The translations under genes and the position numbers were made by a program. A stretch of DNA of 64,000 nucleotides from contig CALSFV010000014.1 of the NCBI GenBank assembly GCA_943737045.1, positions 868,001-932,000 of the forward strand, in the 5' to 3' direction. Shown here in pieces: positions 11,601 through 22,500 of this stretch. Source of the stretch: Parapristionchus giblindavisi (taxonomy: Eukaryota; Nematoda; Chromadorea; Rhabditida; Diplogasteridae). The number at the start of each line of letters is the position of its first letter. Positions within the stretch are counted from its first letter, which is position 1. The notes below the pieces were generated by a model. That model ran no database searches, was not told the origin of the DNA, and was given only the letters and a program-made list of their open reading frames with translations.

Positions 11601-14600
11601 CCGCGCCAAGAATTTTGATTCAGGCCATTCCACTTTATGGGTGTAGGGTACCTTGGACCCTGATTACAAAATGGTACTCAAAGTGGCCCTAGCAGTGGAA
11701 AGCGGCGCGCCAGGTGGGCGCCAAGTTGAAAAATTCGATTTTCATATTTTTCAATAGAACAAGCTAGAGTCCAATTTTTTTCGGCATTGTGTTAGGCATG
11801 CCCATGTGCACATAAACACTATTGAGATTAATTTTGAGCAATTCCTAGACTGATTTTTTGACCCGAATTTTCGGCATCTCAATTTCAATTCCTAGTTATC
11901 TGTCCTGGTGATTAGTTATCTGTCCAGGTGATTCCATTATGATCCAACCCCTCACATGGATCTGAACGGTTCCCTTCCCGTTCTGAAGCCTCGTCCACCT
12001 CACTCAAACTGGATCACTGGCGATTTGATAGCTATCGATAATCCCCTGTCACCTTCCCCAAGTCCTTTCTATCATTATTATAATTATTTCTCTTATCGCT
12101 CCTGTATTTGCTGTCACACCTGTCACGGGTGTATCAAATAAATAAATAAATAAATAAATAAATAAATTCCGCAAAAGTTCTCTAGTATATCCATGGAGCT
12201 CAACTACTAGTGCATGTAACCCCGCTAGGCGGAAAACGATCTTGGATTGTGCGTGTCAGAAAAAATCGGTCTGAGTGTTTCCAACTTGACTCAGAATCGT
12301 TATTTCATGATTTTTTTGCTGTATTTTCCAAACGATTAGTGCGGAATTGTTGTCTACTCAAAGTTTCGAGGTGAGACGAGTAAAATGACACAAGAAGCCC
12401 ATCACTTGGATCAATTTGAAAATTTCGATTTTCATGACCGATTTTCATGTCATGGTAGAAAATTTCAAAATTTCTCAAGTTTGAAATGTTTTCATATATG
12501 CGGCTTGTTGTGAAGCACGTAAAGAATATTCAGCAATTGCTCAATGGCTGATCTCTACTTTCAACAATTTTTCGAAAACTTTCATGTTGAATGCGTGCGA
12601 AAAAGTCAGAATTGTGCTTGAATCAGTTTCCAACTTACTTTCTGTAACATTCTATCTAAGTACTTTGCAATGTACATAATCAATATGAAAATCGTTAATT
12701 TTGGAAAATTCAAAAAAATCAATTTGAGTGCCGATGTAGATTGTAAGTCTCTCATGTCAGAGGAGTGCGCAAAAGTCGATGGAGGCTGAAGGAATCGAAC
12801 CAACGACCTTCCGCTTGCAAGTCGGCTGCTATACCACTGAGCTAAGCCCCCGTACTCCGTTCTCCTCTACTCCCTCGCTATGGTTCATCGGGCCGTGGCC
12901 ATGCATCCTTTACATGCCACCCCTCCATAAGCCGAGTTCCACCGAGGCACCAGCCCTGCTGAGTACTGTACGCATACCATCGCTTTTGGCCTCATGACTT
13001 GATTCGGGATAGCACTCCAAGGTATTCTCTCAAACTATCGGCTGCTTCCCTACCGTGGTCGCCATGTAGAGATTGTAAGTCTCTCATGTCAGAGGAGTGC
13101 GCAAAAGTCGATGGAGGCTGAAGGAATCGAACCAACGACCTTCCGCTTGCAAGTCGGCTGCTCTACCACTGAGCTCCGTACTCCGCTGTCCTCTACTCCC
13201 TCGCTATGGTTCATCGGGCCGTGGCCATGCATCCTTTACACCTACTTTTACGGAAAATTTCTGAAATATTGCAGTTTTTCGACTCGAATGCCGCGACAAT
13301 TAGCAAATGACAACGACAATGTGAAGTTTCATGATGAGTAAACGTAGTAGAACTGAAATCATTCGGCTCACTTTTGAAAAAATCGATTTCCATGGCCCCG
13401 GGGTCATGGTAAAAAGAATATGAATTTTCCAAGATTAACGATTTTCATATTGATTATGTAAATTGCAAAGTACTTAGATAGAATGTTACAGAAAGTAAGT
13501 TGGAAACTGATTCAAGCACAATTCTGACTTTTTCGCACACATTCAACATGAAAGTTTTCGAAAAATGGTTGAAAGGAGAGATCAGCCATTGAGCATTGGC
13601 TGAATATTATTCACGTCATTAGTACTTCACAATAAGCCGCATATATGAAAACATTTCAAACTTGAGAAATTTTGAAATTTTCGACGATGACCGGGGTCAT
13701 GAAAATCGAAATTTTAAAATTCAACCAAGTGATGGGCTTCTTGTGTCGTTTTACTCGTCTCACCTCGAAACTTTGAGTAGACCACAATTCCGCACTAATC
13801 GTTTGGAAAATAGAGAAAAAAAATGAAATAACGATTCTGAGTCAAGTTGGAAACACTCAGACCGATTTTTCCGACACGTGCAATCCAAGATCGATTTTCG
13901 CCTAGCAGGGTTACATGCAATAGTAGTTGGGCACCGTGGATATACTAGAGAACTTTTGCGGGATTGAAATTGAGATGCCGAGAAATCGAAAAAAACCGAA
14001 AATTCGGGTAAAAAATCAATCTAGGAATTGCTTAAAATTAATCTCAATAGTGTTTCTGTGCACATTAGGCATGCCTAACACAATGCCGAAAAAAATTGGA
14101 CTCTAGCTTGTTCTATTGAAAAATATGAAAATCGAATTTTTCAACTTGGCGCCCACCTGGCGCGCCGCTTTCCACTGCTAGGGCCACTTTGAGTACCATT
14201 TTGTAATCAGGGTCCAAGGTACCCTACACCCATAAAGTGGAATGGCCTGAATCAAAATTCTTGGCGCGATGTCCGGACCCCGAGTCTTATAGATCCGGAC
14301 TCTTAAAGGCACACCCCAAGCTAATTTTACTAGCCATATTGGCAATACTCTCTCACAGACAAAGAAAGCGAGAGAGTGTGGCCAGAGCGGAGAGTTTTAA
14401 AATAGCTTGGGATATCGCTTTAAAAAATTTCAATTATTTCCCATTTCTAATTTTCATGATTTTTTTATAGTTTCGCAAGAATTTTCAGATTCTATTGACA
14501 CTATACAAAGTTGTGATAGTGCCAGAGAACCATCACGCCTGTCTGAACATCATTTCCATCGATTTCTTCATGTAAGCCGACATAAGGAAGATTTAGGAAA

Positions 14601-17535
14601 ATTATTTTCAAAAAGTCAACTAGGGCTCTCTTTTTCTCCTTTTCTTTCCAAACACAAGGGAAATATAAATAGAGAAATTATTAATAATAATACAAACATA
14701 ATATAATATAATAACATAAAACAAAAATATAAACACTATCATTCTTTCTTCTTTAATAATAGTATGTTTTTCTGCTCTAAACGGCGTAAAAAGCAATTAG
14801 ATAATTCATAATACATGATTGAAACAACAAAGAAGAGATTAGCTGCAAGTTATGCGGTGTTCAGAACTTGGGAAATGCAAGAAAATGCGGAAAATGCTGT
14901 TCAGAAGTTCAGGTGGAAAATACCCGAAAATGCTCGATTTTGGCTCTAAAATATGGTTTTATACACTTTAAAAGCGTTGTAACTCGTTGTATCATGGAAA
15001 CAACTAATTGTAAACTTGATCATTTATGACGTATGCTGCTGAAACAAATATGGTATGATCCTGAGCACTTTAAGCCGGAAATCAACGAAAATGCTGCGCA
15101 AGATCAAACTAGCGAGTCCATATTTCATATTGTCACTTGCCATCAATAAAATGCGTCCACAGCACTCTTAGTGACCCATAAACGTTGATATTACACTAAA
15201 AAACACATTAACATTCGCATAAAATCGTCGAAATGAGTATTTTCAGAGCATTTTCCGGCTAAACTTCTGAACACCATTTTCCGCAATTTCTTGCATTTGC
15301 CAAGTTCTGAACACTGTATAACTTAATCATAGATTTTCTTTAGAAAGCTGTGTATGAAAAATTCGACTCGTCAACAGCAATATCTCATTGTCGGCATTCT
15401 GTCCTTTTTGATTTCATCCCCGCTGCATTCCGATGAAATGCAATCCCGACAGATGATTGGTCTTTTTTTGGTCAGTCATCTTTGATCTTTGAACTTCGGA
15501 GCAAATTTGACAATGAATGAAATTTATCAGGAAAGAGATGTAGAAGGCTGGCCCGTTGAAGAACTTCACATGAACTACTCCAGCAGAGTATTTGGGTAAT
15601 TTTATTTGTTTATTTATTTATTTAATTTGTTTATCCATTAGTTAAAACATGAATAGATGAATGGAAAACACCATGGAAGTGATGGAGTTCCGTCGCGTTA
15701 AAGATGGACTAACGCGAATATTGTGAAGACAGAATGATAGCAAAAGTTATTCAGCATACCGTACACTATTTATTTTATGCTAATTCATCGTATTGATCGC
15801 TAGAATCATGTATGAATCATGCTTGCAAGCGCAGGCAAGAGCGCGCTTTTGAAAATAGGAAATTTCAACAATAGGATTCGAACCCGCGACCATGCGCTAA
15901 ATAACCAGAAATGTTACCACTGCGGGATTGACTCTAGATAAGTGGTATTTAAGAAATTAGTATCGCTGTTCATCATTCCCTTAGCGCAGTGGTAAAAATG
16001 CTGACTAGTTAGATTAACGTCGCGGGTTCGAAACCTATTGCTAAACTTTCCTATTTTCAATATTTCGCTCCTTTGGTACTACGAAGCATGATTCATTCAT
16101 TGTTCTAGCGATCAATGCATTAGCATAAAATAATTTATGTATGATAAGGGGCTACACTTAAAAGCAAATAACTCAAAAATTTAGGAGAAGGAGGTGCTCT
16201 TCTTCCAGTATGTTATTAAGTTTTTCATGTGCTTTCGAATGAGGGGCTTGCGAAAAAAATGCGTTAATGCGTTCGTATTGTCCATCCCCTTGGAAATTTC
16301 CTGGTGATTTGAAGCCATTTTTGCCACCCACAATCTCTCGTTTTGCAAGCTCTCTCGCCGGAGAGTGAAAGAAATAGAGGGAAGAGAAAGGGAGAAAATT
16401 ATATGTTTCATTTCCCACCGCGCGCTGAGAGACCGTGCGGTGCAGAATGGAATGGAACGGAATGAAAAGGAATGGGCGAGAGAGTGTGTGAAACGAGAGA
16501 TTGTGGGTGACGAAAATGGCTTCAAATCATCAGGAAATTTCCAAGGGGATGAACCATACGAACGCAGTAACGTATTTTTTTCGCAAGCCCCTCATTCGAA
16601 AGCGTATGAAAAACTTAACAACATACTGGAAGAAGAGCACCTCCTTTTCCAAAATTTTTGAGTTATTTGCTTCGAAGTGCAGCTCTGTTCAGAGACATGT
16701 CCATGACCTCTGATTTGTTTGCATCGATAGAGCTCGAAAAAAGAGCGGGGTAACTCTTGTGACACTTTTTCGCTAAAACGCACCAGAAGCGAGAAATTCG
16801 TGTTCAAAGTTGGGACTTCACCATACCGAACCGGTGTATTGAGAGCCAAACTGAAAATTGCATAATGAGACTTTGGGGGCAGGAACGACATGCCTTGAGA
16901 TGTCCAAAAATAGTCCTAATTCATTTCAAAATTTTCGCTCTATTACCATGAATTGTAAATTTAGCTCAATTCTCTCGTGACGGGCGTGATATTGCAATTT
17001 GTAACTTTATCTATTATTAATAAATAATCTCTTACAGTACGTTCATTCCATTCTTTGATCTCCTATTTAACACTAACTATCCCGGAGTTCAAATGTTCGC
17101 CCTCTACTCATTAACAACCACTTGTCTTTGCTGGGTCTTCGGCTCTGATTACATTAAGTAAATTTATTTTTATTTTTAATATTATTATTATTATATTATT
17201 AATAAAAAGTTAGTTCTCTTTTCGTATTCTCTAGCTGTCATCCCCACAAGTTTTAAAGGCAAACCCCGAACTAATTTGAAATTGACCGCTCTCTCTCGTA
17301 AACAAATGAAGCTAGAGATCACTGCCAGAGCGGAGTGTTTCAAATTAGCCTGAGAGTGTGTGTGTCAACTTTTGTCTTTTGCAGGATTTTATATTCAGAA
17401 GGAATCGAAGAAGTAATGGAACGCTTCGAGGCTCTCGAATCGAACAGATTACTGAAGAATGAGAAAATTAAAGAATTGTATTCTCGTCTTTCTCAAATAC
17501 TCAAAGAGAAGAAAGAGAATGGATCAATAAATTAA
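8695..17535 (+). CDS. ZYG-11/ZER1-like substrate receptor, C-terminal part
   Basis: Nine exons join with consistent phases: 8695-8806, 8884-8990, 9170-9336, 11415-11518, 14471-14571, 15344-15470, 15531-15595, 17038-17157 and 17385-17535 (stop TAA), about 351 residues. Key stretches are FIRNGGLELLFRMV, NYSSRVFGTFIPFFDLL, PGVQMFALYSL and ILYSEGIEEVMERFEAL, which follow the armadillo-like C-terminal half of the ZYG-11/ZER1 family (GLELF..., NYRSF.P...LL, W/FALY.L, Y..ll..EGG). Family members are substrate receptors of CUL2 ubiquitin ligases that recognise N-terminal glycine degrons; this role is transferred from the family. The N-terminal leucine-rich repeats are not found upstream, so the 5' end is missing, in undetected exons, or truly lost. 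An in-frame ATG exists at 8675. Introns 3, 4 and 7-8 are full of MITEs. Confidence 0.75.
9540..10456. mobile_element. Tc1/mariner-like non-autonomous element, TA target
   Basis: Terminal inverted repeats CACTGAGAATGA (9540-9551) and TCATTCTCAGTG (10445-10456) are perfect over 12 bp and are flanked by TA on both sides (9538-9539, 10457-10458). No transposase frame is seen in the 917 bp. It sits in intron 3 of the ZYG-11-like gene. Confidence 0.75.
10787..11147. mobile_element. Foldback MITE with (CG)n in each arm, copy 2
   Basis: Same family as 6470-6832: shared gcgcgcgcaaagaggtgcgg core, gactttccgg and ttaacgagcc ends. It lies in intron 3 of the ZYG-11-like gene. Confidence 0.85.
11230..11351. 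mobile_element. TTAAAGGCACACC hairpin MITE (family H1), copy 1
   Basis: About 120-bp near-perfect hairpin: ttaaaggcacaccccaagct at one end and agcttggggtgtggcttta at the other, with internal actctctcg / cgagagagt arms. Recurs at least seven more times here, several of them in introns. This one lies 63 bp before an exon of the ZYG-11-like gene. Confidence 0.85.
11900..12168 (+). mobile_element. Non-LTR retroposon fragment with (AAAT)n tail
   Basis: The insert starts tagttatctgtcctggtgat and ends in aaataaataaataaat. The same place in the opposite palindrome arm (about 13950-13975) is uninterrupted, giving an empty site; an ATTCC-like duplication flanks the insert. The tail and the cacctgtcacgggtgtatca 3' sequence are typical of a 3' end of a CR1-like LINE or a SINE using one. 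Confidence 0.65.
12780..12851 (-). tRNA. tRNA-like gene, anticodon TGC (Ala), probably pseudo
   Basis: On the minus strand the 72 nt begin GGGGGCTTAGCTCAGTGG and end GGTTCGATTCCTTCAGCCTCCA split by the usual arms. The acceptor stem pairs fully (one G-T), the A box TAGCTCAGTGG and B box GGTTCGATTCC are intact, and the anticodon loop is CTTGCAA. The D stem has one mismatch, the anticodon stem two and the T stem two, so function is doubtful. Could be a tRNA pseudogene or the head of a tRNA-derived SINE. Confidence 0.6.
13112..13178 (-). tRNA. Second tRNA-like copy, 5' acceptor strand lost
   Basis: Direct copy of the tRNA-like unit at 12780 with the same CTTGCAA anticodon loop and GGTTCGATTCC B box. 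Here the D stem is perfect (GCTC/GAGC) but the eight or so bases forming the 5' acceptor strand are deleted, so the molecule cannot fold normally. Flanks atgtcagaggagtgcgcaaa are also duplicated. Confidence 0.6.
14303..14422. mobile_element. Family H1 hairpin MITE, copy 2
   Basis: ttaaaggcacaccccaagct at the left end and agcttgggatatcgcttta at the right, with the internal gcgagagagt arm. It abuts the right end of the large palindrome and ends about 50 bp before the next exon of the ZYG-11-like gene. Confidence 0.85.
15830..16110. repeat. Inverted pair of tRNA-derived SINE-like sequences
   Basis: A minus-strand copy (about 15872-15942) and a plus-strand copy (about 15978-16044) both read cccgcagtgg or gcgcagtggtaa at the A-box position and gtcgcgggttcgaa at the B box, followed by cctattgctaaact and tcctattttcaa. 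Together they form a palindrome. A third copy is at 28678. Confidence 0.6.
16150..16685. mobile_element. Foldback element, about 535 bp
   Basis: Arms of about 230 bp: ctcaaaaatttaggagaagg... at the left and its complement ...ttccaaaatttttgagttat at the right, including gcgaaaaaaatgcgtt and caatctctcgtttt segments. Long open frames on both strands here are mirror artefacts of the palindrome. Confidence 0.8.
17251..17359. mobile_element. Family H1 hairpin MITE, diverged copy 3
   Basis: Starts ttttaaaggcaaaccccgaa and ends gtttcaaattagcctgag with internal gagagcg arms. It ends about 25 bp before the last exon of the ZYG-11-like gene, so it lies within the acceptor region of that intron. Confidence 0.7.
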
Positions 17536-17633
17536 CAAACCAATATCAGTAATATATATTACATTGTATATCGTTGTTTTTCTTTTGTCCTAGAAACGAT
17601 AAAAGCATTATTATTGAACGTACAGAATAATGC

Positions 17634-17950
17634 AAAACCCAAATACAAGGCCCAAATACAAAACCCCAATACAAAACCCAAATACAAAACCCCAATACAA
17701 AACCCAAATACAAAACCCCAATACAAAACCCAAATACAAAACCCCAATACAAAACCCAAATACAAAACCCAAATACAAAACCCAAATACAAAACCCAAAT
17801 ACAAAACCCCAATACAAAACCCCAATACAAAACCCAAATACAAAACCCACATACACAACCCAAATACACAACCCAAATACAAAACCCCAATACAAAACCC
17901 CAATACAAAACCCAAATACAAAACCCACATACACAACCCAAATACACAAT
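17634..17950. repeat. 13-bp minisatellite, about 24 units
   Basis: Units AAAACCCAAATAC and AAAACCCCAATAC alternate irregularly, with a few acatac variants. Since 13 is not a multiple of 3, each frame is open by composition and gives meaningless repeats (NTKPKYKTPIQ). It starts about 100 bp downstream of the ZYG-11-like stop codon. Confidence 0.9.
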
Positions 17951-18229
17951 CCACCACCCACACCGATATGGACAACCACCGATCCGCCTCACGTCGTCCC
18001 ATTTTACTTTTATGTATGATAAGATGTAATAAGGAATAATATTAAATAAAATATGTATGTTTTTTATTTGACTCTTCTCACCAATGTTATACTGTGCAGC
18101 GAAGCTTGGACGATCGGAGAAACTTTCAGTTTAGCTTCAGAAGTATCACAAACAGCAACAATTTATATTGACTAGACGTAAAAAATCGGCAAAAACTGTC
18201 GAGAACATTTTGAAAAAAATTGCAAAAGT

Positions 18230-18342
18230 GCTTACAACACCCAGGATTCCCAAGCCGTCTCCGATCCAAGTACCAACTGGGCCCACCGTTGCTTAACTTG
18301 GCAGATCGGACGGGATGCCGTGTTCTAAACGAGGTCGTAAGC
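18230..18342 (-). rRNA. 5S ribosomal RNA gene or close pseudogene
   Basis: The minus strand starts GCTTACGACC and ends GGGTGTTGTAAGC, so the terminal helix closes. The internal promoter is present: AAGTTAAGCAAC (A box) and GTACTTGGATCGGAGACG (C box), and CATCCCGTCCGATCTG is intact. Length is 113 nt, about five fewer than usual; the missing bases fall in the loop-A/helix III region (CTCGTTTAGAACACGG). T-runs follow within 20 nt downstream, as for Pol III termination. No spliced-leader gene is recognisable next to it, although 5S and SL1 are often linked in nematodes. It may be functional or an orphan variant. Confidence 0.85.
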
Positions 18343-18447
18343 GAGATAGCGAGTGTGCAAACTTGGGGACTATTCGCCACTCACCTCGAGTAAACATATA
18401 GTGTGAGAAATCTTTATATGAACTTTGGTCTTAGTAATGCACGCATT

Positions 18448-19561
18448 TTCCGTGAATTTCACCACATTATTACAGGATACGGTAGTTAGATTACGGTAAT
18501 TCGAGTTATGGTATCCATAAAAATAAAAGTTGGTCCACTGTTGATATAATGCCACATAGTATTTGGTCTGGGATCATCATGAATTTTTCGACCTCAGCCA
18601 TACTCAACCATGAACCCGGGGTCATGGTCGAGAATCATGGGTCGACTGAAAAAAAGTTAGTTCGTGATTCCCGACGGTTACAGTAGTGCAGTACAGTACA
18701 CTCCTACTGATAACAATGGTACAGCTTTGGATGTAGTACGCTACCTCCCAACCGATTTATATGAAAGAAACATAAAAATATGCAAGTTTAATTATTAAAA
18801 AAAATAAATTCGAGATATGCGCAACGACCATTCTTCACGTTGCAGTCGTTTCTGCAAACGTACATGCATCAGCTACTATCCGCCCTATGAATCAATTTGA
18901 CTTGACGGTCGACTGAATGTGGGAGTTGAAAAAATTAATTATTATTATTTTTTTTTTATAAATGTAGTCTGTGTCTATTTGTATATTTTTCATATATACG
19001 CACATCACTACGAGTAAAATGACATAATAAAGCTACCTCTTAGTCTTACGAATTTTAAGAAATTTAATTTTCGATTTTTGCAATTTACACATATCTCACA
19101 TTCAGTTCCAATTATCGAGGCTTATGACAAACTGGCTGGACAAGGGAATATGACCACCATGTACATAATCGTCAGGGCACTATGAAATTTCTTGCGCTAT
19201 CTGTTCAACGAGGATAGAAAAGGAAAAATCCGAAAATCGAACACGAAAAAACATATTCAGAACGATATGATATTAATGTTCAGCAGTGTTTGCAAGAGTG
19301 CATGACATGTTATTCACCACTAAAAAGAAATATAAGTCCTAGCTATCACGATTGAAAAGATATGCATTTTTCAATTTTGTACTTAATGTGACATAATTGA
19401 GCCGGGTTTGAGCCTAAGGGCATTTTCACTATAACTTTCATCGGTCTCCCCCCGGTATGTGTCTATGATGAAAGTATTGAGGGCCAGATCGAAATTCCTC
19501 GCGAATGTCCGGACCATGCTCGAGTCTTACCGAGCCGGTCTCTTAAAGTTACAGTTAAAGT
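18448..19561 (+). repeat. 1.1-kb repeat P, copy 1
   Basis: First of three copies sharing gaatttcaccacattatta, caaccgatttatatga, atgtagtctgtgtctat and tcttaccgagccggtctctt in order. No coding signal. Copy 2 follows inverted, copy 3 direct. Confidence 0.8.
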
Positions 19562-19586
19562 TTAGTTCAGTTAAAGTCCAGGTTAC

Positions 19587-19707
19587 TTAAAGGGAGCGTA
19601 ACCTCTCTCAATGGCCTCTTCGACGCGCTGTGCTCTCTCGTTGTTAGGGAAGAGAGAAATAGTGTGCGCAATGAAGAGACCGTTGAGTGAGGTAACGCTC
19701 CCTTTAA
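19587..19707. mobile_element. TTAAAGGGAGCG hairpin MITE (family H2), copy 1
   Basis: Hairpin of 120 bp, cttaaagggagcgtaacct at the left and aggtaacgctccctttaag at the right, with inner ctctctcg arms. It forms the hinge between inverted copies 1 and 2 of repeat P. Confidence 0.85.
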
Positions 19708-20836
19708 GAGACCGGCTCGGTAAGACTCGAGCATTTTGACCCCCCGCCGGACATTCGCGAGGACTTTCGATCTGGCCCTCAATACTTTCATCATAGACAC
19801 ATACCGGGGGGAGACCGATGAAAGTTATAGTGAAAATGCCCTTAGGCTCAAACCCGGCTCAAATATGTCAAATTAAGTAAAAAATTGAAAAATTCATATC
19901 TTTTCAATCGTGATAGCTAGGACTTTTTTTCTTTTTATTTGTGAATAATATGTCATGCACTCTTGCAAACACTGCTGAACATTAATATCATATCGTTCTG
20001 AATATGTTTTTTCGTGTCTGTTTTTCAGATTTTTCTTCTTCTATCCTCGTTGAACGGCTAGCCCCAGTAATGGAATAGTGCATATTGTAGCCCTGACGAT
20101 TGTGTACATGGTGGTCACATTCCCATGGCCAGACAACATTTCGCAGGCATCGAAAATTGCAACTGAATGTGAGAAATGTGTAAATTGCAAAAATCGAAAA
20201 TTAAATTTCTTGAAATTCGTAGGAGTTAGAGGTAGCTGTATTATGTCATTTTACTCGTAGTGATGCGAGAACATAGGAAAAATATACTAATAGACTCGGA
20301 CTACATTTTAAAAAAAATGAGAAAATAATTATTTTATTTTTATTTTTTCAACTTCCACATTCAGTCGATCGCCAAGGCAAGTTGATTCATAGGGCGGATG
20401 GTAGCTGTTGCATGTGCGTTTGCAGAAACGACTGCCACGTGAAGAGTCGTCGTTTCGCAGATCTCGGATTTATTTTTTAAAATTATTAAACTTCTATATT
20501 TATATGTTTCTGTCATATAAATCGGTTGGAAGGTAGCGTACTGCTTCCAAAGCCGTACCATTGTTATCAGTAGGAGTGTACGCTATTGCACTACCGTAAT
20601 CGTCAGGAATCGCGAATTGATTTTTTTTCAGTCGACCCATGATTTTCAACCATGACCCGTGGTTCATGGTTGAGAATGACTGATGTCGAAAAATTCATGA
20701 TAATCACAGACCAAATACTAGTCGCCATTATATCAACAGTGAGCCAACTTTTATTTTTCTGGATACCGTAACCCGAACTACCGTAATCTAGCCACCGTAT
20801 CCTATAATAATGTGGTGAAATTCTCGGAAAATTCAG
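19702..20836 (-). repeat. 1.1-kb repeat P, copy 2 (inverted)
   Basis: Reverse complement of copy 1 (18448-19561), starting agagaccggctcggtaagac. With copy 1 it makes a palindrome of about 2.4 kb. Confidence 0.8.
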
Positions 20837-20844
20837 GTACTTGC

Positions 20845-21922
20845 ATTACCATTACGGTAATTCGACCTATGGTATCCATAAAAATAAAAGTAGGCACACT
20901 GTTGATATAATAGCAAATAGTATTTGGTCAGGGACCATCATGAATTTTTCGACCTCGGCTATTCTTAACCGTGAACCCGGGGTCATGGTTGAGAATCTTC
21001 AGAAGATTTTAAAAAAATCAATTCGCGATTCCTGAAGATTACGGTAGTGTAATAGCGTACACTCCTACTGATAAAAATGGTACAGCTTTGGATGCAGTAC
21101 GCTACCTTCCAACCGATTTATATGACAGAAACATATAAATATAGAAGTTTAATAATTTAAAAAAATAAATCCGAGATCTGCGAAACGACGACTCTTCACG
21201 TGGCAGTCGTTTCTGCAAACGCACATGCAACAGCTACCATCCGCCCTATGAATCAACTTGCCTTGGCGGTCGACTGAATGTGGAAGTTGAAAAAATAAAA
21301 ATAAAATAATTATTTTCTCATTTTTTTTTTAAATGTAGTCCGAGTCTATTAGTATATTTTTCCTATGTTCTCGCATCACTACGAGTAAAATGACATAATA
21401 CAGCTACCTTTAACTCCTACGAATTTCAAGAAATTTAATTTTCGATTTTTGCAATTTACACATTTCTCACATTCAGTTGCAATTTTCGATGCCTGCGAAA
21501 TGTTGGCTGGCCATGGGAATGTGACCACCATGTACACAATCGTCAGGGCTACAATATGCACTATTCCATTACTGGGGCTAGCCGTTCAACGAGGATAGAA
21601 GAAGAAAAATCTGAAAATCAGACACGAAAAAACATATTCAGAACGATATGATATTAATGTTCAGCAGTGTTTGCAAGAGTGCATGACATATTATTCACAA
21701 ATAAAAAGAAATAAAAGTCCTAGCTATCACGATTGAAAAGATATGAATTTTTCAATTTTTTACTTAATGTGACATATTTGAGCCGGGTTTGAGCCTAAGG
21801 GCATTTTCACTATAACTTTCATCGGTCTTCCCCCGGTATGTGTCTATGATGAAAGTATTGAGGGCCAGATCGAAAGTCCTCGCGAATGTCCGGACCATGC
21901 TCGAGTCTTACCGAGCCGGTCT
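20845..21922 (+). repeat. 1.1-kb repeat P, copy 3
   Basis: Direct copy of 18448-19561, ending tcttaccgagccggtctctt and followed at once by a family H1 hairpin. Copies 2 and 3 look closer to each other than to copy 1 (shared cttcacgtggcagtcgt, gaacgaggatagaagaag types). Confidence 0.8.
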
Positions 21923-22044
21923 CTTAAAGGCACACCCCAAGCTAATTTAACTCTCCGCATTTGCAATACTCTCTCGTAGACAAAGAAAGCGAGAGAGTGT
22001 GGCCAGAGCGGAGAGTTTCAAATTAGCTTGGGATATCGCTTTAA
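21923..22044. mobile_element. Family H1 hairpin MITE, copy 4
   Basis: cttaaaggcacaccccaagc to gcttgggatatcgctttaag; near-identical to the copy at 14303. Adjoins repeat P copy 3. Confidence 0.85.
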
Positions 22045-22229
22045 GAGTGCATGAAGAGCGTTGTGAGAGAATGAAGCATCTGATCTTTGATACACGACAG
22101 AGTCTTTTTCCGAGCTGCACTTCCCCTCCTCCACTTTACTCCCCCTCCCTCTCGTTTATTTCTCTCTATCCCACAATCTCTTTTTATCTGTTATTTCAAT
22201 TTTTGTCGCATCTTATGATAAATTAAATT

Positions 22230-22500
22230 AAATTAAATCTAATGAAGCGTCCGTACATTCGACATTCAACAGTCCTGTTTGTATCATAGATCACAGGTAT
22301 CATACTAACGAACTGAAGTCGCTCAAAGGCTATAACTCGCCCCGCCTCTCGATTATCTCTCCGCTGCCTCTCACCTAACCCGGCTGACCTTCGCCGCGCG
22401 CTATGTGATATATAAAAGAGATCGCATAGTTCCTCAACTATGCAAAACAAGAAAGTCTCTTCTACAAATAAAACAAGTGATTTTTATACGCTATATTTCT
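22230..22500 (+). repeat. Diverged copy of the GTATAAAATG-bounded repeat
   Basis: Shares cgccccgcctctcgattatc, cggctgaccttcgccgcgcg and caaaacaagaaagtctctt with 31415-31660 and 60010-60293, but its ends are not conserved. Confidence 0.55.

Larger units (their letters stand above)
11555..14303. repeat. Large imperfect palindrome, arms about 1.2 kb
   Basis: The left arm starting gagtccggatctgtaaaact (11552) is the reverse complement of the right arm ending agatccggactc (14292-14303), and similarity continues inward: ccaaggtaccctacac / gtgtagggtaccttgg, ggcgcgcc, ccgcaaaagttctctagta, attctgactttttcgca. The centre (12780-13240) holds two direct copies of a tRNA-like gene. The whole unit lies in intron 4 of the ZYG-11-like gene. 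The left arm is interrupted by a retroposon at 11900-12168. Confidence 0.8.

Noticed and set aside
16173..16661. Mirror open frames on both strands with the same text (ATT/HMKNLITYWKKSTSFS type)
   Set aside because: Both come from the arms of one palindrome; no splice context or family similarity.
17546..18039. Six overlapping open frames of 120-148 codons with GFCIWVLY or NTKPKYKT repeats
   Set aside because: They are products of a 13-bp tandem repeat without stop codons in several frames, not genes.
18230..18560. Search for a spliced-leader (SL1) gene beside the 5S gene
   Set aside because: No match to the conserved leader start or its complement could be seen.
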